Assembly: GCA_001773295.1 (NCBI GenBank)
Contig: MEWG01000031.1
Location: forward strand, 1 to 9,120
DNA from: a candidate division WWE3 bacterium RIFOXYD1_FULL_39_9
GTDB lineage: Bacteria; Patescibacteriota; WWE3; UBA101185; UBA10185
Length of the DNA stretch: 9,120 nucleotides
Direction of reading: 5' to 3'
This document shows positions 1 through 7,627 of the stretch, one piece after another. How positions within the stretch are numbered: the first letter of the stretch is position 1; each line of letters opens with the position of its first letter. The notes below the pieces were generated by a model. That model was not told where the DNA came from, ran no database searches, and saw only the letters and a program-made list of their open reading frames with translations. The position numbers and the translations under genes were made by a program.

Positions 1-2
1 AA

Positions 3-563
3 AACAGACGTAGCATTTCTTGGGCAGTTGGCGTGGACGCAGATGAGCGTAGTTTTGAAAAAAACATTTGTTTAGATGAGCTTATTGTAAGTGATTTAGA
101 AAATCTTCCATTTGAAAAAAATACTTTTGATTCAGTAACAAGTTTGTGGGTTTTAGAGCATCTTCAGAATCCCGAAAAAGTTTTTAGAGAAATAAAACGA
201 GTACTAAAACCAGGCGGGATATTTTTCTTTGCTACTCCAAATAAGAAGTTTATGCCTTTGTGGGGAGTAAGTCTGCTTAACTTTTTTGGCGTTAACAGCT
301 GGTTAAACCAAAGACTTTTTGGTAGGTACGAAAAGGATATTTTCAAAACATACTACAGGGCAAATACTATCTCTCAGATAAAAACTTTATCCAGAGGTCT
401 TTTTGATGTGGTTGAAATAAAATATAACTACGATCCAAGTTATACTTCATTTAACTCTTTTACTTTTGACTTATCCAACACTCTGTACAAAATCTTTGCA
501 AAATCTGATTTCCATCTTTTTAGTCCGCACATTGTAGGGATATTAAAAAAAGGTCAGAGTTAA
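3..563 (+). CDS. SAM-dependent methyltransferase, class I (5'-truncated)
   Basis: The frame is open to the left edge, and the GTG at 33 lies inside the fold, so the true start is upstream. The visible part begins at the second conserved segment of a class I (Methyltransf_11-like) domain: the acidic GVDAD strand end that binds the ribose of S-adenosylmethionine, then LENLPFEKNTFDSV, a W-V-LEHL segment, and the post-motif LKPGGIFFFATPN. The glycine-rich loop (motif I) would lie just outside the window. The C-terminal half (from about codon 85) is aromatic-rich, includes a GRYEKDIFKTYYRANTI stretch, and probably forms the substrate cap. The substrate cannot be told; many relatives act on lipids, quinones or glycans. 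The stop codon is 3 nt before the exonuclease start, so the two genes are probably co-transcribed. The class is secure, the role is not. Confidence 0.85.
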   Translation, partial: NRRSISWAVGVDADERSFEKNICLDELIVSDLENLPFEKNTFDSVTSLWVLEHLQNPEKVFREIKRVLKPGGIFFFATPNKKFMPLWGVSLLNFFGVNSWLNQRLFGRYEKDIFKTYYRANTISQIKTLSRGLFDVVEIKYNYDPSYTSFNSFTFDLSNTLYKIFAKSDFHLFSPHIVGILKKGQS

Positions 564-566
564 ATT

Positions 567-1484
567 ATGAACAAACTTTTATTAATCGATACATTTAATT
601 TTCTTCATCGCGCATATCACGCACTACCGACTTCATTTAGAGATGAACGCGGAGAACCAACAAACGCAGTTTACGGAGTTACTTCAATGGTAATAAATAT
701 TCTTGATCAAATTAAACCGACATATGTTTTGGCAGCTATGGATAGCATTGAGCCCACATTTAGGTTAGAGGATTTTACTGCATACAAGGCTCACAGAAAA
801 CCAATGGAAGAAGATCTTTCCTCGCAAATTCCGAAAGTGATAGAAATGCTCGATGCTTTTGGAATAAAACAAGTGATGGTAAACGGGTACGAAGCTGACG
901 ACATAATAGCCACAACCGTTGCAAATTACAAAGATGATAATGAAATTGTTGTAGTTTCAAATGATAGAGATTTGTGGCAGTTAGTAGATAAGAATGTTCT
1001 TATTATGCTGCCAAGTACCAAAGGATCAGCTGAATGGCTCGGACCTAAAGAGGTAACTTCTAGGTTTGGATTTGAGCCCGGAAAGATAGCGGATTATAAG
1101 GGTCTGCGAGGTGATACGAGTGATAACATACCCGGCGTTTTTGGAATAGGTGAAAAAACTGCGGCATCTTTGGTAAAAGAATTCGGATCCGTAGAAGACA
1201 TCTACAATAATATTGATAAGGTTAAACCCGATTCACTCAGACAGAAACTTCTAAATAGTTATGAGCAGGCAATGATGAGCAAGAAGTTGGCCCAATTAAT
1301 TTACGATGTACCAATTGCAGTTGAACTGGATGATTTACGTTACTCAACTTTTAACAAGATAAATGTAAAGAAAGTTTTAGAAAGATATAATTTCAAATCA
1401 TTAATTCGCAGACTTGGATTTGAAAACGAGAATAATAAAACCAGTAAAAGCGAAGTATCAAAAGATCAGCTATCTTTGTTGTAA
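567..1484 (+). CDS. stand-alone 5'-3' exonuclease (FEN/PIN_53EXO family)
   Basis: A 305-aa structure-specific 5' nuclease corresponding to the N-terminal domain of DNA polymerase I, with no polymerase domain fused. In this family it removes RNA primers and 5' flaps in replication and repair. All expected two-metal acidic residues are visible: D8 (LLLIDTFN), E109/D111/D112 (GYEADD), D133/D135 (SNDRD) and D183/D186 (RGDTSDNIPGV). The helix-3-turn-helix DNA-binding element follows as GIGEKTAASLV (193-203). The arch-region YKAHRKPM (73-80) is also typical. The ATG at 567 starts directly with the first catalytic strand, so the start is firm. Only a weak purine stretch precedes it. After the fold ends (about 285) comes a polar tail finishing in QLSLL, which resembles a beta-clamp binding motif. 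The methyltransferase gene ends 3 nt before and endonuclease III starts 8 nt after. Confidence 0.95.
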   Translation: MNKLLLIDTFNFLHRAYHALPTSFRDERGEPTNAVYGVTSMVINILDQIKPTYVLAAMDSIEPTFRLEDFTAYKAHRKPMEEDLSSQIPKVIEMLDAFGIKQVMVNGYEADDIIATTVANYKDDNEIVVVSNDRDLWQLVDKNVLIMLPSTKGSAEWLGPKEVTSRFGFEPGKIADYKGLRGDTSDNIPGVFGIGEKTAASLVKEFGSVEDIYNNIDKVKPDSLRQKLLNSYEQAMMSKKLAQLIYDVPIAVELDDLRYSTFNKINVKKVLERYNFKSLIRRLGFENENNKTSKSEVSKDQLSLL

Positions 1485-1492
1485 AATTACTT

Positions 1493-2128
1493 ATGGAATT
1501 AAATAAACACGCAGAACAAGTTGCGCAAATTTTAGCAAAAACTTACCCGTCACCTAAAACTGAGTTGATTCACAAAAACGAGTACGAACTTGCAGTTTCA
1601 GTAATGTTATCTGCACAGACGACAGATAAAAAAGTTAATCAGATAACACCGAATCTTTTTGAAAAGTATAAATCATGGGGAGATTTAGCAGATGCTAGTT
1701 TGTCCGATCTGCAAAAAGATATTCATGGCGTAAATTTCCATTTGGGAAAGGCAGACAGGTTAATTAAAGCAGGTAAATTTGTGCAGTCAGAATTTGGTGG
1801 GAAGCTGCCCCAATCTCTAAATGAGTTGATTAAGATCCCCGGTATTGCAAGGAAAAGTGCCAATGTAATTTTGCAGGAACTTTGGGATATAGCCGAAGGA
1901 ATCGTGGTAGATACCCATGTTACAAGAGTCTCAAATAGGTTGGGCTTAACCAATAATTCCGATGCAGTAAGAATTGAGCAGGACTTAATGAAAATTGTCC
2001 CTCAAAAATATTGGAGAAACTTTTCAGGTGCGGTTGTTTTACATGGAAGATATATTTGTATTGCTCGTAAACCAAAGTGTGAGGAGTGCGTGTTAAACAA
2101 AATCTGTCCAAGTGCTTTTAAATTGTAA
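1493..2128 (+). CDS. nth: endonuclease III, DNA glycosylase/AP lyase
   Basis: A 211-aa protein, the usual length for Nth. It excises oxidised pyrimidines and nicks the abasic site in base-excision repair. The helix-hairpin-helix-GPD fold is clear: LSAQTTDKKVN (39-49), hairpin IPGIARKSANVIL (115-127) carrying the catalytic lysine K121, and VVDTHVTRV (138-146) with catalytic aspartate D140. The C-terminus carries a complete [4Fe-4S] site with spacing C-x6-C-x2-C-x5-C (C189, C196, C199, C205). All key residues are present, so the enzyme should be active. The gene lies 8 nt after the exonuclease, a sensible partner for later repair steps. No SD sequence precedes the ATG. The stop is 20 nt from the end of the convergent DsbA-like gene, and I see no hairpin plus T-run terminator in that gap. 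Confidence 0.97.
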   Translation: MELNKHAEQVAQILAKTYPSPKTELIHKNEYELAVSVMLSAQTTDKKVNQITPNLFEKYKSWGDLADASLSDLQKDIHGVNFHLGKADRLIKAGKFVQSEFGGKLPQSLNELIKIPGIARKSANVILQELWDIAEGIVVDTHVTRVSNRLGLTNNSDAVRIEQDLMKIVPQKYWRNFSGAVVLHGRYICIARKPKCEECVLNKICPSAFKL

Positions 2129-2148
2129 GTTGTGATGATTCGCGAGAC

Positions 2149-3165
2149 TTATGGTTGTACTACGAAAATACTTCCGTAATGTCTTTTACTCTTTTCTTTG
2201 AAATTCCAAAGTTTTTCCTGAGTCATTCTTAATTCAAATGTACCGTTTGGTGCGATGATGACCGGTTGATTAAATTCCGGATACAGTTTTATTAATTGTT
2301 CAAGTTCAATGCTTTTATCAGTTTTGTTTGTCCAAACTATTAATTGATTTTGTACAGCCTTTACATTACTTGGGACAAATCCGTCCTTTGTATATTCAAT
2401 TTGAATTACTCCGTATTTTTGGTCCAATAAGTACTCAGAATAATTCTGCGTGCCTGTTGATTGAGTAGTTTCATCAGTATTAATAAGAGCGGTTATTTCT
2501 TTATCGTCATCTGCAGATGGATTATTCTTTTTTATCTCAGCAATTATTTTGCTTCTAAAATCTTCAAAGCTGCTGAACTGAAGGGTTTTGTTATTCAGAA
2601 TGAAAGTCGGTGTCGCGTTAACCGAAATTCTTATTCCCAAGGCAGTATCGTCGCTTACCTCTTTTTCAAAGGCCGGATCGTCTAAACCCTGCTCAAATTT
2701 GGCTCTATCAATTCCCAAGTTAACCGCGTATCCGATTAAATCTTCTCTTTCCATTTTGTCAGGATTACTAAAAAGTATCCCTGCATACTCCCAAAACTTA
2801 CCTTCTCTACCTGCAACTTGTGATGCTATAGCCGCTGCTTTAGAGTTTGTATGTTGAGGAAGAGGGAAATGTCTATATCCGAAATATATGTCATTTGGAT
2901 AATCACTTAATAAATCTTTGACGACCGGATAAATTTGTTTACAAGCAGGACATTGGAAATCTGAGAACTCTACCAATACAACTTTGGCTGTCTCAGAACC
3001 TAATGTGTACGTATGTTCAGAAATCAACTCTTCGCCTGTTAGTTTTTCTAACGAGGGACCTACTGAAGTATTTTTCTGGGCTAAATATATTAACCCCACA
3101 AAAAGTGCAATTGTTACAAAACCGATCGTAAATACTGGTGAGTTTCTTCGAATAAATTCAATCAT
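2149..3165 (-). CDS. membrane-anchored DsbA-like thiol oxidoreductase fused to a cupredoxin-like domain
   Basis: A 338-aa extracytoplasmic protein, last gene of the minus-strand run. Residues 1-8 are basic (MIEFIRRN), and about 10-29 form one membrane helix that anchors the rest outside. Residues 58-212 are a DsbA/DSBA-like thioredoxin domain: VEFSDFQCPACKQ (65-77) with redox pair C72/C75, and the cis-proline loop NATPTF (183-188). They are the only cysteines. A Ser/Thr/Asp-rich linker (215-245) leads to a beta-rich module, about 252-336 (IEYTKDGFVPSNVKA, IVWTNKTDKS, IIAPNGTFELRM, YGSIFVV), which reads like a cupredoxin whose copper ligands are mostly lost. Expected role: making or isomerising disulfides in exported proteins. 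It begins 4 nt after the dehydrogenase stop, with no SD. The DsbA call is firm; the cupredoxin resemblance rests on pattern only. Confidence 0.9.
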   Translation of the reverse strand: MIEFIRRNSPVFTIGFVTIALFVGLIYLAQKNTSVGPSLEKLTGEELISEHTYTLGSETAKVVLVEFSDFQCPACKQIYPVVKDLLSDYPNDIYFGYRHFPLPQHTNSKAAAIASQVAGREGKFWEYAGILFSNPDKMEREDLIGYAVNLGIDRAKFEQGLDDPAFEKEVSDDTALGIRISVNATPTFILNNKTLQFSSFEDFRSKIIAEIKKNNPSADDDKEITALINTDETTQSTGTQNYSEYLLDQKYGVIQIEYTKDGFVPSNVKAVQNQLIVWTNKTDKSIELEQLIKLYPEFNQPVIIAPNGTFELRMTQEKLWNFKEKSKRHYGSIFVVQP

Positions 3166-3169
3166 ATTT

Positions 3170-4168
3170 TTAAGAAATAGAAGTTATTGTACTCTGGGCA
3201 AGATCTTTGTTAACTAAATACCTGGGCGGTTTTTTGTTTATCAAGACATCGACTACATTCTCTGCAGCCATGCGCGACATCTGAATTCGTGCTTCCCAAG
3301 TCGCACTAGCTATATGTGGTGATAGTACCACATTATCAAGTTTTATCAATTCAGGTTTTATCTTAGGCTCGTCTTCGAATACATCCAGTGCTGCACCGGC
3401 GATCCAACCTTCTTTTAATGCGGTAATCAATGCTTCCTCGTTGATTATGGGACCTCTAGCGGTATTAATTAAGTAGGATAGAGGTTTCATTTTCTTTAAT
3501 TCCTGTTCGCCGATCATTCCGCAAGACTCGTCAGTTAAATTGCAGTGAACCGAGACTATGTCGCTGTTTCCCAGCAAAACATCAAGTTCCACTTTTTCGG
3601 CATCCAATAAGCTTTCCGCTTCGGGGTGAGAAATAGGATCGTTATAAAGAATTCTCATGTTAAACCCGAATCTTGCCAGTTTTGCAAAATTTTGTCCTAT
3701 TCTTCCAAATCCAATTAACCCCAAAGTTTTTCCGGTAAATTTTGGACCGATAAAAAGCATCGGATCCCAGTATTTATATTTTCCGGCACGACAATATCTA
3801 TCGGCCTCAGGTATTCTACGACCTAAAGATAGGGCAAGTGCCATCGCATGCTCAGCAACAGCTTCAGTAAGATTACCCGGTGTGTTTCCTACAAATATTC
3901 CTTTTTCTGTGGCCTTTGCCACATCAATGTGATCGTATCCAACAGAATAGGTTGCAATTATCTTTAACACGTCTGCTGCTGCCATAACATCAGCATTAAT
4001 ATCATCCGGAATTACCGGAATGATGGCATCAGCGTCTTTAATAGCGTGTTTAAGTTCAGTTTGTGATAAGGGAGGTCCCTGTCGGTAATCGACTTCGATT
4101 CTGTCTTTGTATATTTCCAGAACCTTGAGTCCGGCCTGTGGTATCTCTCTTGTTATTAAAACTTTCAC
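3170..4168 (-). CDS. D-2-hydroxyacid dehydrogenase (glyoxylate/hydroxypyruvate reductase-like)
   Basis: A 332-aa NAD(P)-dependent D-isomer-specific 2-hydroxyacid dehydrogenase, normal length. The Rossmann glycine motif is GFGRIG (153-158), followed by LYNDP, where the acidic D177 suggests NAD rather than NADP. The catalytic triad is visible: R238 in NTARG, E267 in DVFEDEP and H285 in SPHIASAT. The substrate-side segment TYSVGYDHID (73-82) and the C-terminal PPRYLVN fit the glyoxylate/hydroxypyruvate reductase (D-glycerate dehydrogenase) branch better than D-lactate or phosphoglycerate dehydrogenase; there is no ACT domain. The start is GTG at 4168, with an in-frame TAA only one codon upstream, so it cannot extend further. 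No SD is seen. A 51-nt gap separates it from the aldolase gene upstream, the largest gap in the run; I see no convincing promoter or terminator there. The exact substrate is uncertain. Confidence 0.92.
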   Translation of the reverse strand: MKVLITREIPQAGLKVLEIYKDRIEVDYRQGPPLSQTELKHAIKDADAIIPVIPDDINADVMAAADVLKIIATYSVGYDHIDVAKATEKGIFVGNTPGNLTEAVAEHAMALALSLGRRIPEADRYCRAGKYKYWDPMLFIGPKFTGKTLGLIGFGRIGQNFAKLARFGFNMRILYNDPISHPEAESLLDAEKVELDVLLGNSDIVSVHCNLTDESCGMIGEQELKKMKPLSYLINTARGPIINEEALITALKEGWIAGAALDVFEDEPKIKPELIKLDNVVLSPHIASATWEARIQMSRMAAENVVDVLINKKPPRYLVNKDLAQSTITSIS

Positions 4169-4219
4169 GGTTTAATCTTAGTAAATTTTGTAAACATTTA
4201 GAATAGACAGAAACAAAGT

Positions 4220-5080
4220 TTAAGTTTTGTTTTCACTTCCAAATAACTTTATTTTTTGCTCGACTACTTTTTGTACCGCAGAAATCGGCTTATCCATTAT
4301 TTTATAGACAGCCACCTCGTCAGTACTATTTAACAATTCCTGCAGAGACATCTTAAAAGCAACTCGCATTTCAGAATTAACATTTACTTTTACAATGCCG
4401 GTTTTTACGGCCTCTTTTACATCGTCATCGAATATTCCCGAGCCACCATGGAGAGAAAGGAGTGTGTTAGGTAAAGCTGCTTTAATCTTTTTAAGCAGAT
4501 TCAGGTTAAGGTGCATGTTAGTCGCATAAATGCCGTGTAAATTTCCTACAAAACTAGCAAACACGTCAACACCGGTTTTAGCAACAAACTCACGTGCTTT
4601 TTCCGGATCAGAAAATAATTTAGGATCTTGGAGGTCCTCTGGGTTTTCTTTTCTATGATCCGCGGAACTACCTTCTATATGGTCAATTTCACCTTCAACG
4701 GGAAGATTGTGTTTGTGCGCAAGTTTTACAACTTCTGAAGTAACAGAAATCGCTTCCTCAAAAGGTAGCTTAGCGGCATCGATGTGAATATAGTCAAAGC
4801 CGGCCTCGATAGCATTTTTGCACGCCTCGAAGTCTTTTCCATGATCTAAATTCAGTATGACCGGAACGCCGATTTCTTCCATGTAAATTTGTTTGAGCGC
4901 TACAAGTTGTTTATAACCGATGTAATTTACCTCGCCGTCAGATGCTTCCAGAATAATTGGAGCCCGAAGATTTTTTGCAGCGTTTGTAATTGCTTTTAAA
5001 GTTTCTGTGTTTGCGCAATTAAAAGCTCCAAGTGCATAGTGATTAGCCGCAGCTTTTTGTAATATTTCAAAAGTGTTCAT
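4220..5080 (-). CDS. fba: class II ketose-bisphosphate aldolase (fructose-bisphosphate aldolase-like)
   Basis: A 286-aa zinc-dependent aldolase of the FbaA/GatY/KbaY family, full length. It reversibly splits a ketose 1,6-bisphosphate into dihydroxyacetone phosphate and an aldehyde phosphate. Visible residues: D79 and zinc ligand H80 in NLDHG, the IDAAKLPFEEAI segment (100-111), E131 in VEGEI, zinc ligand H182 in GNLHG, zinc ligand H211 in SLHGGSG, and the phosphate-binding KVNVNSEMR (231-239). The form is the shorter GatY-like one, so tagatose-, fructose- or sedoheptulose-bisphosphate are all possible substrates; sequence alone does not decide. Its ATG overlaps the stop of the upstream PfkB kinase as ATGA (5077-5080), so translation is probably coupled, which fits a kinase that makes the substrate of this aldolase. 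Confidence 0.93.
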   Translation of the reverse strand: MNTFEILQKAAANHYALGAFNCANTETLKAITNAAKNLRAPIILEASDGEVNYIGYKQLVALKQIYMEEIGVPVILNLDHGKDFEACKNAIEAGFDYIHIDAAKLPFEEAISVTSEVVKLAHKHNLPVEGEIDHIEGSSADHRKENPEDLQDPKLFSDPEKAREFVAKTGVDVFASFVGNLHGIYATNMHLNLNLLKKIKAALPNTLLSLHGGSGIFDDDVKEAVKTGIVKVNVNSEMRVAFKMSLQELLNSTDEVAVYKIMDKPISAVQKVVEQKIKLFGSENKT

Positions 5081-6030
5081 ATATTTATTTTTTCAATTTG
5101 ATCTTTGTTAAGCAATCCTTTGAATGATCCGATCTCTTTAATGTTGTTGCCGGAATTAATCACTCCCCATTTCAATGCTGTCTCCAAAGATTTCCCATAA
5201 ATAATTGCTGACATAAACGCGGCAGAGAACGAGTCACCTGCGCCTGTCATATCAACAAGAGGTCTATTGTCGTTGTACGATCTTTGATGTGTTATGTTTT
5301 GTCCATCGTAAGCGTTTGCGCCGTTTTCTCCATCTGTGATAACTATTAATTTTGGACCAAGTTTCGCCAATTCTTTAAGCAGTGAATCTAAATCACCGTT
5401 AGTGTCGGTTAATCTCATTGCTTCTTCTTTATTTACAAAAAGAATATCTGTAACCAACAAAATATTTCTCAGGGAATCGACTCCGGTTTTCATTTGGATT
5501 GTTCCCGGATTAAATGCCAGACCTACTTCACTATTTTTTTCCAAATAATCAATTAATTCTTTTTGAAATGACTCGAACCCTTCCGGCATAGAAGTGTAGT
5601 AAATATATTTAGGTGCCTTCCAGTTTGGAACTTTGTAATCGCGCTTCCCGTGATATGAAAAAATAGTTCGCTCGCCTTGGAAGACCACAATAGTATGAAG
5701 ATCAGTTGGGGTATTTTTATTTTTATTACAATAATTTGTTTCTATGTCCAGCTGTTTAAGTTCGTTTAATATTCTATCCGTATTAGAATCATCTCCCAAT
5801 TCTGAATATACACTTGTGTTAATTCCCAAAAGTTTTGCACCAACCGCAACATTTATCGCATTGCCTGCAACCGATGTTTCAAAACTTTCTACCGGAATTT
5901 TTGTTCCGTGATAAAAGCAAAACTTTGGTTGACCGCCGGTTGTCGATTCTGAAACACCGGCATTATCCGCGATTTTCATGTACAAATCTATCGAACTATC
6001 TCCGATGGTAATTAGGTCAGGTTTACTCAT
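5077..6030 (-). CDS. PfkB-family carbohydrate kinase
   Basis: A 317-aa ribokinase/PfkB-superfamily kinase. It should transfer phosphate from ATP to a sugar, sugar phosphate or nucleoside. Seen: the N-terminal ITIGDSSIDLY strand (7-17), substrate-side motif SVAGNAINVAVGAKLLG (53-69; the usual GG pair is AG here), and the C-terminal signature DMTGAGDSF (260-268) with catalytic base D266 and the anion hole. Residues 31-47 form an insertion (GQPKFCFYHGTKIPV) just before the first motif. Substrate is not readable: ribose, fructose, fructose 6-phosphate, 1-phosphofructose or a nucleoside are all used in this family. Position between transketolase and aldolase favours a sugar phosphate. The ATG lies inside the end of the transketolase C-subunit gene (8-nt overlap), and the TGA overlaps the aldolase start by 4 nt. 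Confidence 0.92.
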   Translation of the reverse strand: MSKPDLITIGDSSIDLYMKIADNAGVSESTTGGQPKFCFYHGTKIPVESFETSVAGNAINVAVGAKLLGINTSVYSELGDDSNTDRILNELKQLDIETNYCNKNKNTPTDLHTIVVFQGERTIFSYHGKRDYKVPNWKAPKYIYYTSMPEGFESFQKELIDYLEKNSEVGLAFNPGTIQMKTGVDSLRNILLVTDILFVNKEEAMRLTDTNGDLDSLLKELAKLGPKLIVITDGENGANAYDGQNITHQRSYNDNRPLVDMTGAGDSFSAAFMSAIIYGKSLETALKWGVINSGNNIKEIGSFKGLLNKDQIEKINI

Positions 6031-7012
6031 TTTTTTTAATTTGGTTCAAAACTTGATTCACTATATGATGCGCGCTGAGGCCGAATTTATCCAGCAACTC
6101 GTGGTATTTTCCTGATTCCCCAAACCTGTCCTGCATTCCCATTCTGTGCACATGAACCGGAAAGTTTTCGGTAATAACTTCGGAAATTGCACTACCCAGC
6201 CCACCGCTAATTTGGTGATTTTCAATAGTAATGATTTTTTTAGTTTTTTTTGCAGACCGTAAGAGCGTTTTTTCATCAAGTGGTTTGATTACAGGCATAC
6301 TTATTACCTCAGGTTTTATTTTGTGAACTGACATGAGCTCGCGTGCAGCGAGAAGGACTTCATAGGTGATCTGCCCGCTTGAAATAAGTGTGATATCTTC
6401 GCCTTCAAGAAGAAGTTGCGCGTTTTCAGGATCGAAAGGTGTTTCTTCGGTTGTGATTGATGGTGTTCCTTCCCTCCCAAGTCTAATGTACATCGGCCCT
6501 TTATGTTTTGCAGCAAACTTAGCAACAGCCTTAGCTTGCCAATAATCAATCGGTTCAATAACAGTCATGTTTGGTAGAACTCTTGTAAGAGCAATATCCT
6601 CCAAAGCTTGCGCCATCCCGCCGTCATAACAGTGCATTAGCCCTGCGTGAGTACCTATAACTTTTACATTTGCATTTGAAAAACAAACACTCAATCTAAG
6701 TTGTTCCCAGTTTCTGCCCGGAACAAAAATAGCTAAAGAAGAAATAAAGGGAATTTTGCCACTCAAAGCAAGACCTGCCGCAATTCCAGCCATATTTTGT
6801 TCTGCAATACCTATCTCTAAATATCTGTTGGGAAATTTATTTTCAAAAAGATCTGCTTTTGTGGAGTGTTTGAGATCTGCGCACAAGCTCAAGATGCTTT
6901 CGTTATTTTCGGCTGCTTCAATTAATCCGGCAGCAAAGCCCTCACGTGTGCTTTTCAACTCAATGTCCTTTTGGAACACTTCTTTATTTAACTTCAGTTT
7001 ACTATTGAGCAT
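6023..7012 (-). CDS. transketolase, C-terminal subunit (pyrimidine-binding and C-terminal domains)
   Basis: A 329-aa protein matching the second half of transketolase. It should pair with the N-subunit encoded upstream to make a thiamine-diphosphate enzyme moving two-carbon ketol units between sugar phosphates. Seen: GIAEQNMAGIAAGLA (68-82) with E71, the residue that activates the thiamine aminopyrimidine; PFISSLAIFVPGRNWEQ (88-104); THAG with H122; R180 in IRLGREG; and the C-terminal domain motifs ENHQISGGLGSAI (264-276) and GMQDRFGESG (292-301). The donor-side loop is unusual: where transketolases normally read GEDG-x-x-HQ this one reads CYDGGMAQ (128-135), so the histidine is alanine. Split transketolases with other substrates (apulose-4-phosphate or sulfosugar types) exist, so substrate is open. 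The gene starts 21 nt after the PrcB-like gene, without SD, and overlaps the kinase by 8 nt. Confidence 0.93.
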   Translation of the reverse strand: MLNSKLKLNKEVFQKDIELKSTREGFAAGLIEAAENNESILSLCADLKHSTKADLFENKFPNRYLEIGIAEQNMAGIAAGLALSGKIPFISSLAIFVPGRNWEQLRLSVCFSNANVKVIGTHAGLMHCYDGGMAQALEDIALTRVLPNMTVIEPIDYWQAKAVAKFAAKHKGPMYIRLGREGTPSITTEETPFDPENAQLLLEGEDITLISSGQITYEVLLAARELMSVHKIKPEVISMPVIKPLDEKTLLRSAKKTKKIITIENHQISGGLGSAISEVITENFPVHVHRMGMQDRFGESGKYHELLDKFGLSAHHIVNQVLNQIKKNE

Positions 7013-7033
7013 TGGGCAGATTACTTACTTGTT

Positions 7034-7627
7034 TCAATTAGTATTTTCACTGGATGAGCTTTGTTCGTCGTTTGAGCCTTCATCTTCATTGTTGTCGCAG
7101 GGTTCTTCGGTTTTTATCCTATCAAAACCAATGTCCCAATCCGTTTTATTGATGGCCACAATATCCACGGCAATATGTGGACTTGTTTCTACCGTACAAT
7201 TATCGCTTGGGAAAGTTTCCTGAACAGCAATCAACAGTGATTTCATGTTCTTATCTTCATAAACTTTCTTAACTTTTACTTTGTGAGTTTCGGGGTCTTC
7301 TACTTCGGTTGAAACAGCAATGACGTACTCTTTATCAAAATCTATTGTCTCTTTTAGTGCTACGAGTCCCGCAGGATCTATGTAGTTTAAGAATTCATTG
7401 AGTTCCTGCTCACTCTTAAGAACTTTACGCTGCTTCTCATATGTTTTACCTTCCTCGGTATAAACAATAGTCGGGAAATTTTCTAACCTTCTAATTTGAG
7501 TTCCTTTATTAAATTTTGGTAATTTTATTTCGTCTGCCAGTAAAAAGTATCCGGCACCGAGAATTAAAATTATTATTGTTACCAAAGGTAACAAAGATAT
7601 GTAAATGAATTGTTTCTTGTTAGTCAT
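7034..7627 (-). CDS. membrane-anchored extracytoplasmic protein, PrcB_C-like
   Basis: A 197-aa protein of unknown function. It starts with MTNKKQ and a single hydrophobic helix (about 8-30), so the rest lies outside the membrane. The region about 68-172 (LKSEQELNEFL, FDKEYVIAVSTEVEDP, VKVKKVYEDKN, LLIAVQETFPSDNC, SPHIAVDIVAINK) has the strand order and wording of PrcB_C-like domains; this is a pattern resemblance, not a confirmed hit. The tail (173-197) is acidic and Ser/Asn-rich, likely disordered. There are only two cysteines, C144 and C177, both outside, so one disulfide is possible, which fits the DsbA-like gene of the same run. The ATG lies within the end of the transketolase N-subunit gene (8-nt overlap), so it is translated with transketolase even though nothing links the functions obviously. 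Confidence 0.75.
   Translation of the reverse strand: MTNKKQFIYISLLPLVTIIILILGAGYFLLADEIKLPKFNKGTQIRRLENFPTIVYTEEGKTYEKQRKVLKSEQELNEFLNYIDPAGLVALKETIDFDKEYVIAVSTEVEDPETHKVKVKKVYEDKNMKSLLIAVQETFPSDNCTVETSPHIAVDIVAINKTDWDIGFDRIKTEEPCDNNEDEGSNDEQSSSSENTN

Noticed and set aside
2129..2148. Bidirectional terminator between the convergent genes
   Set aside because: The short TCGCGA palindrome (2140-2145) has no stem extension and no T-run, so it is not convincing.
4169..4219. Internal promoter before the dehydrogenase gene
   Set aside because: Only weak hexamers such as TATTCT on the minus strand, with no matching -35 box; not supported.
6756..7223. 155-codon plus-strand frame opposite transketolase
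   Set aside because: Antisense shadow of two well-supported genes; no motif or promoter.
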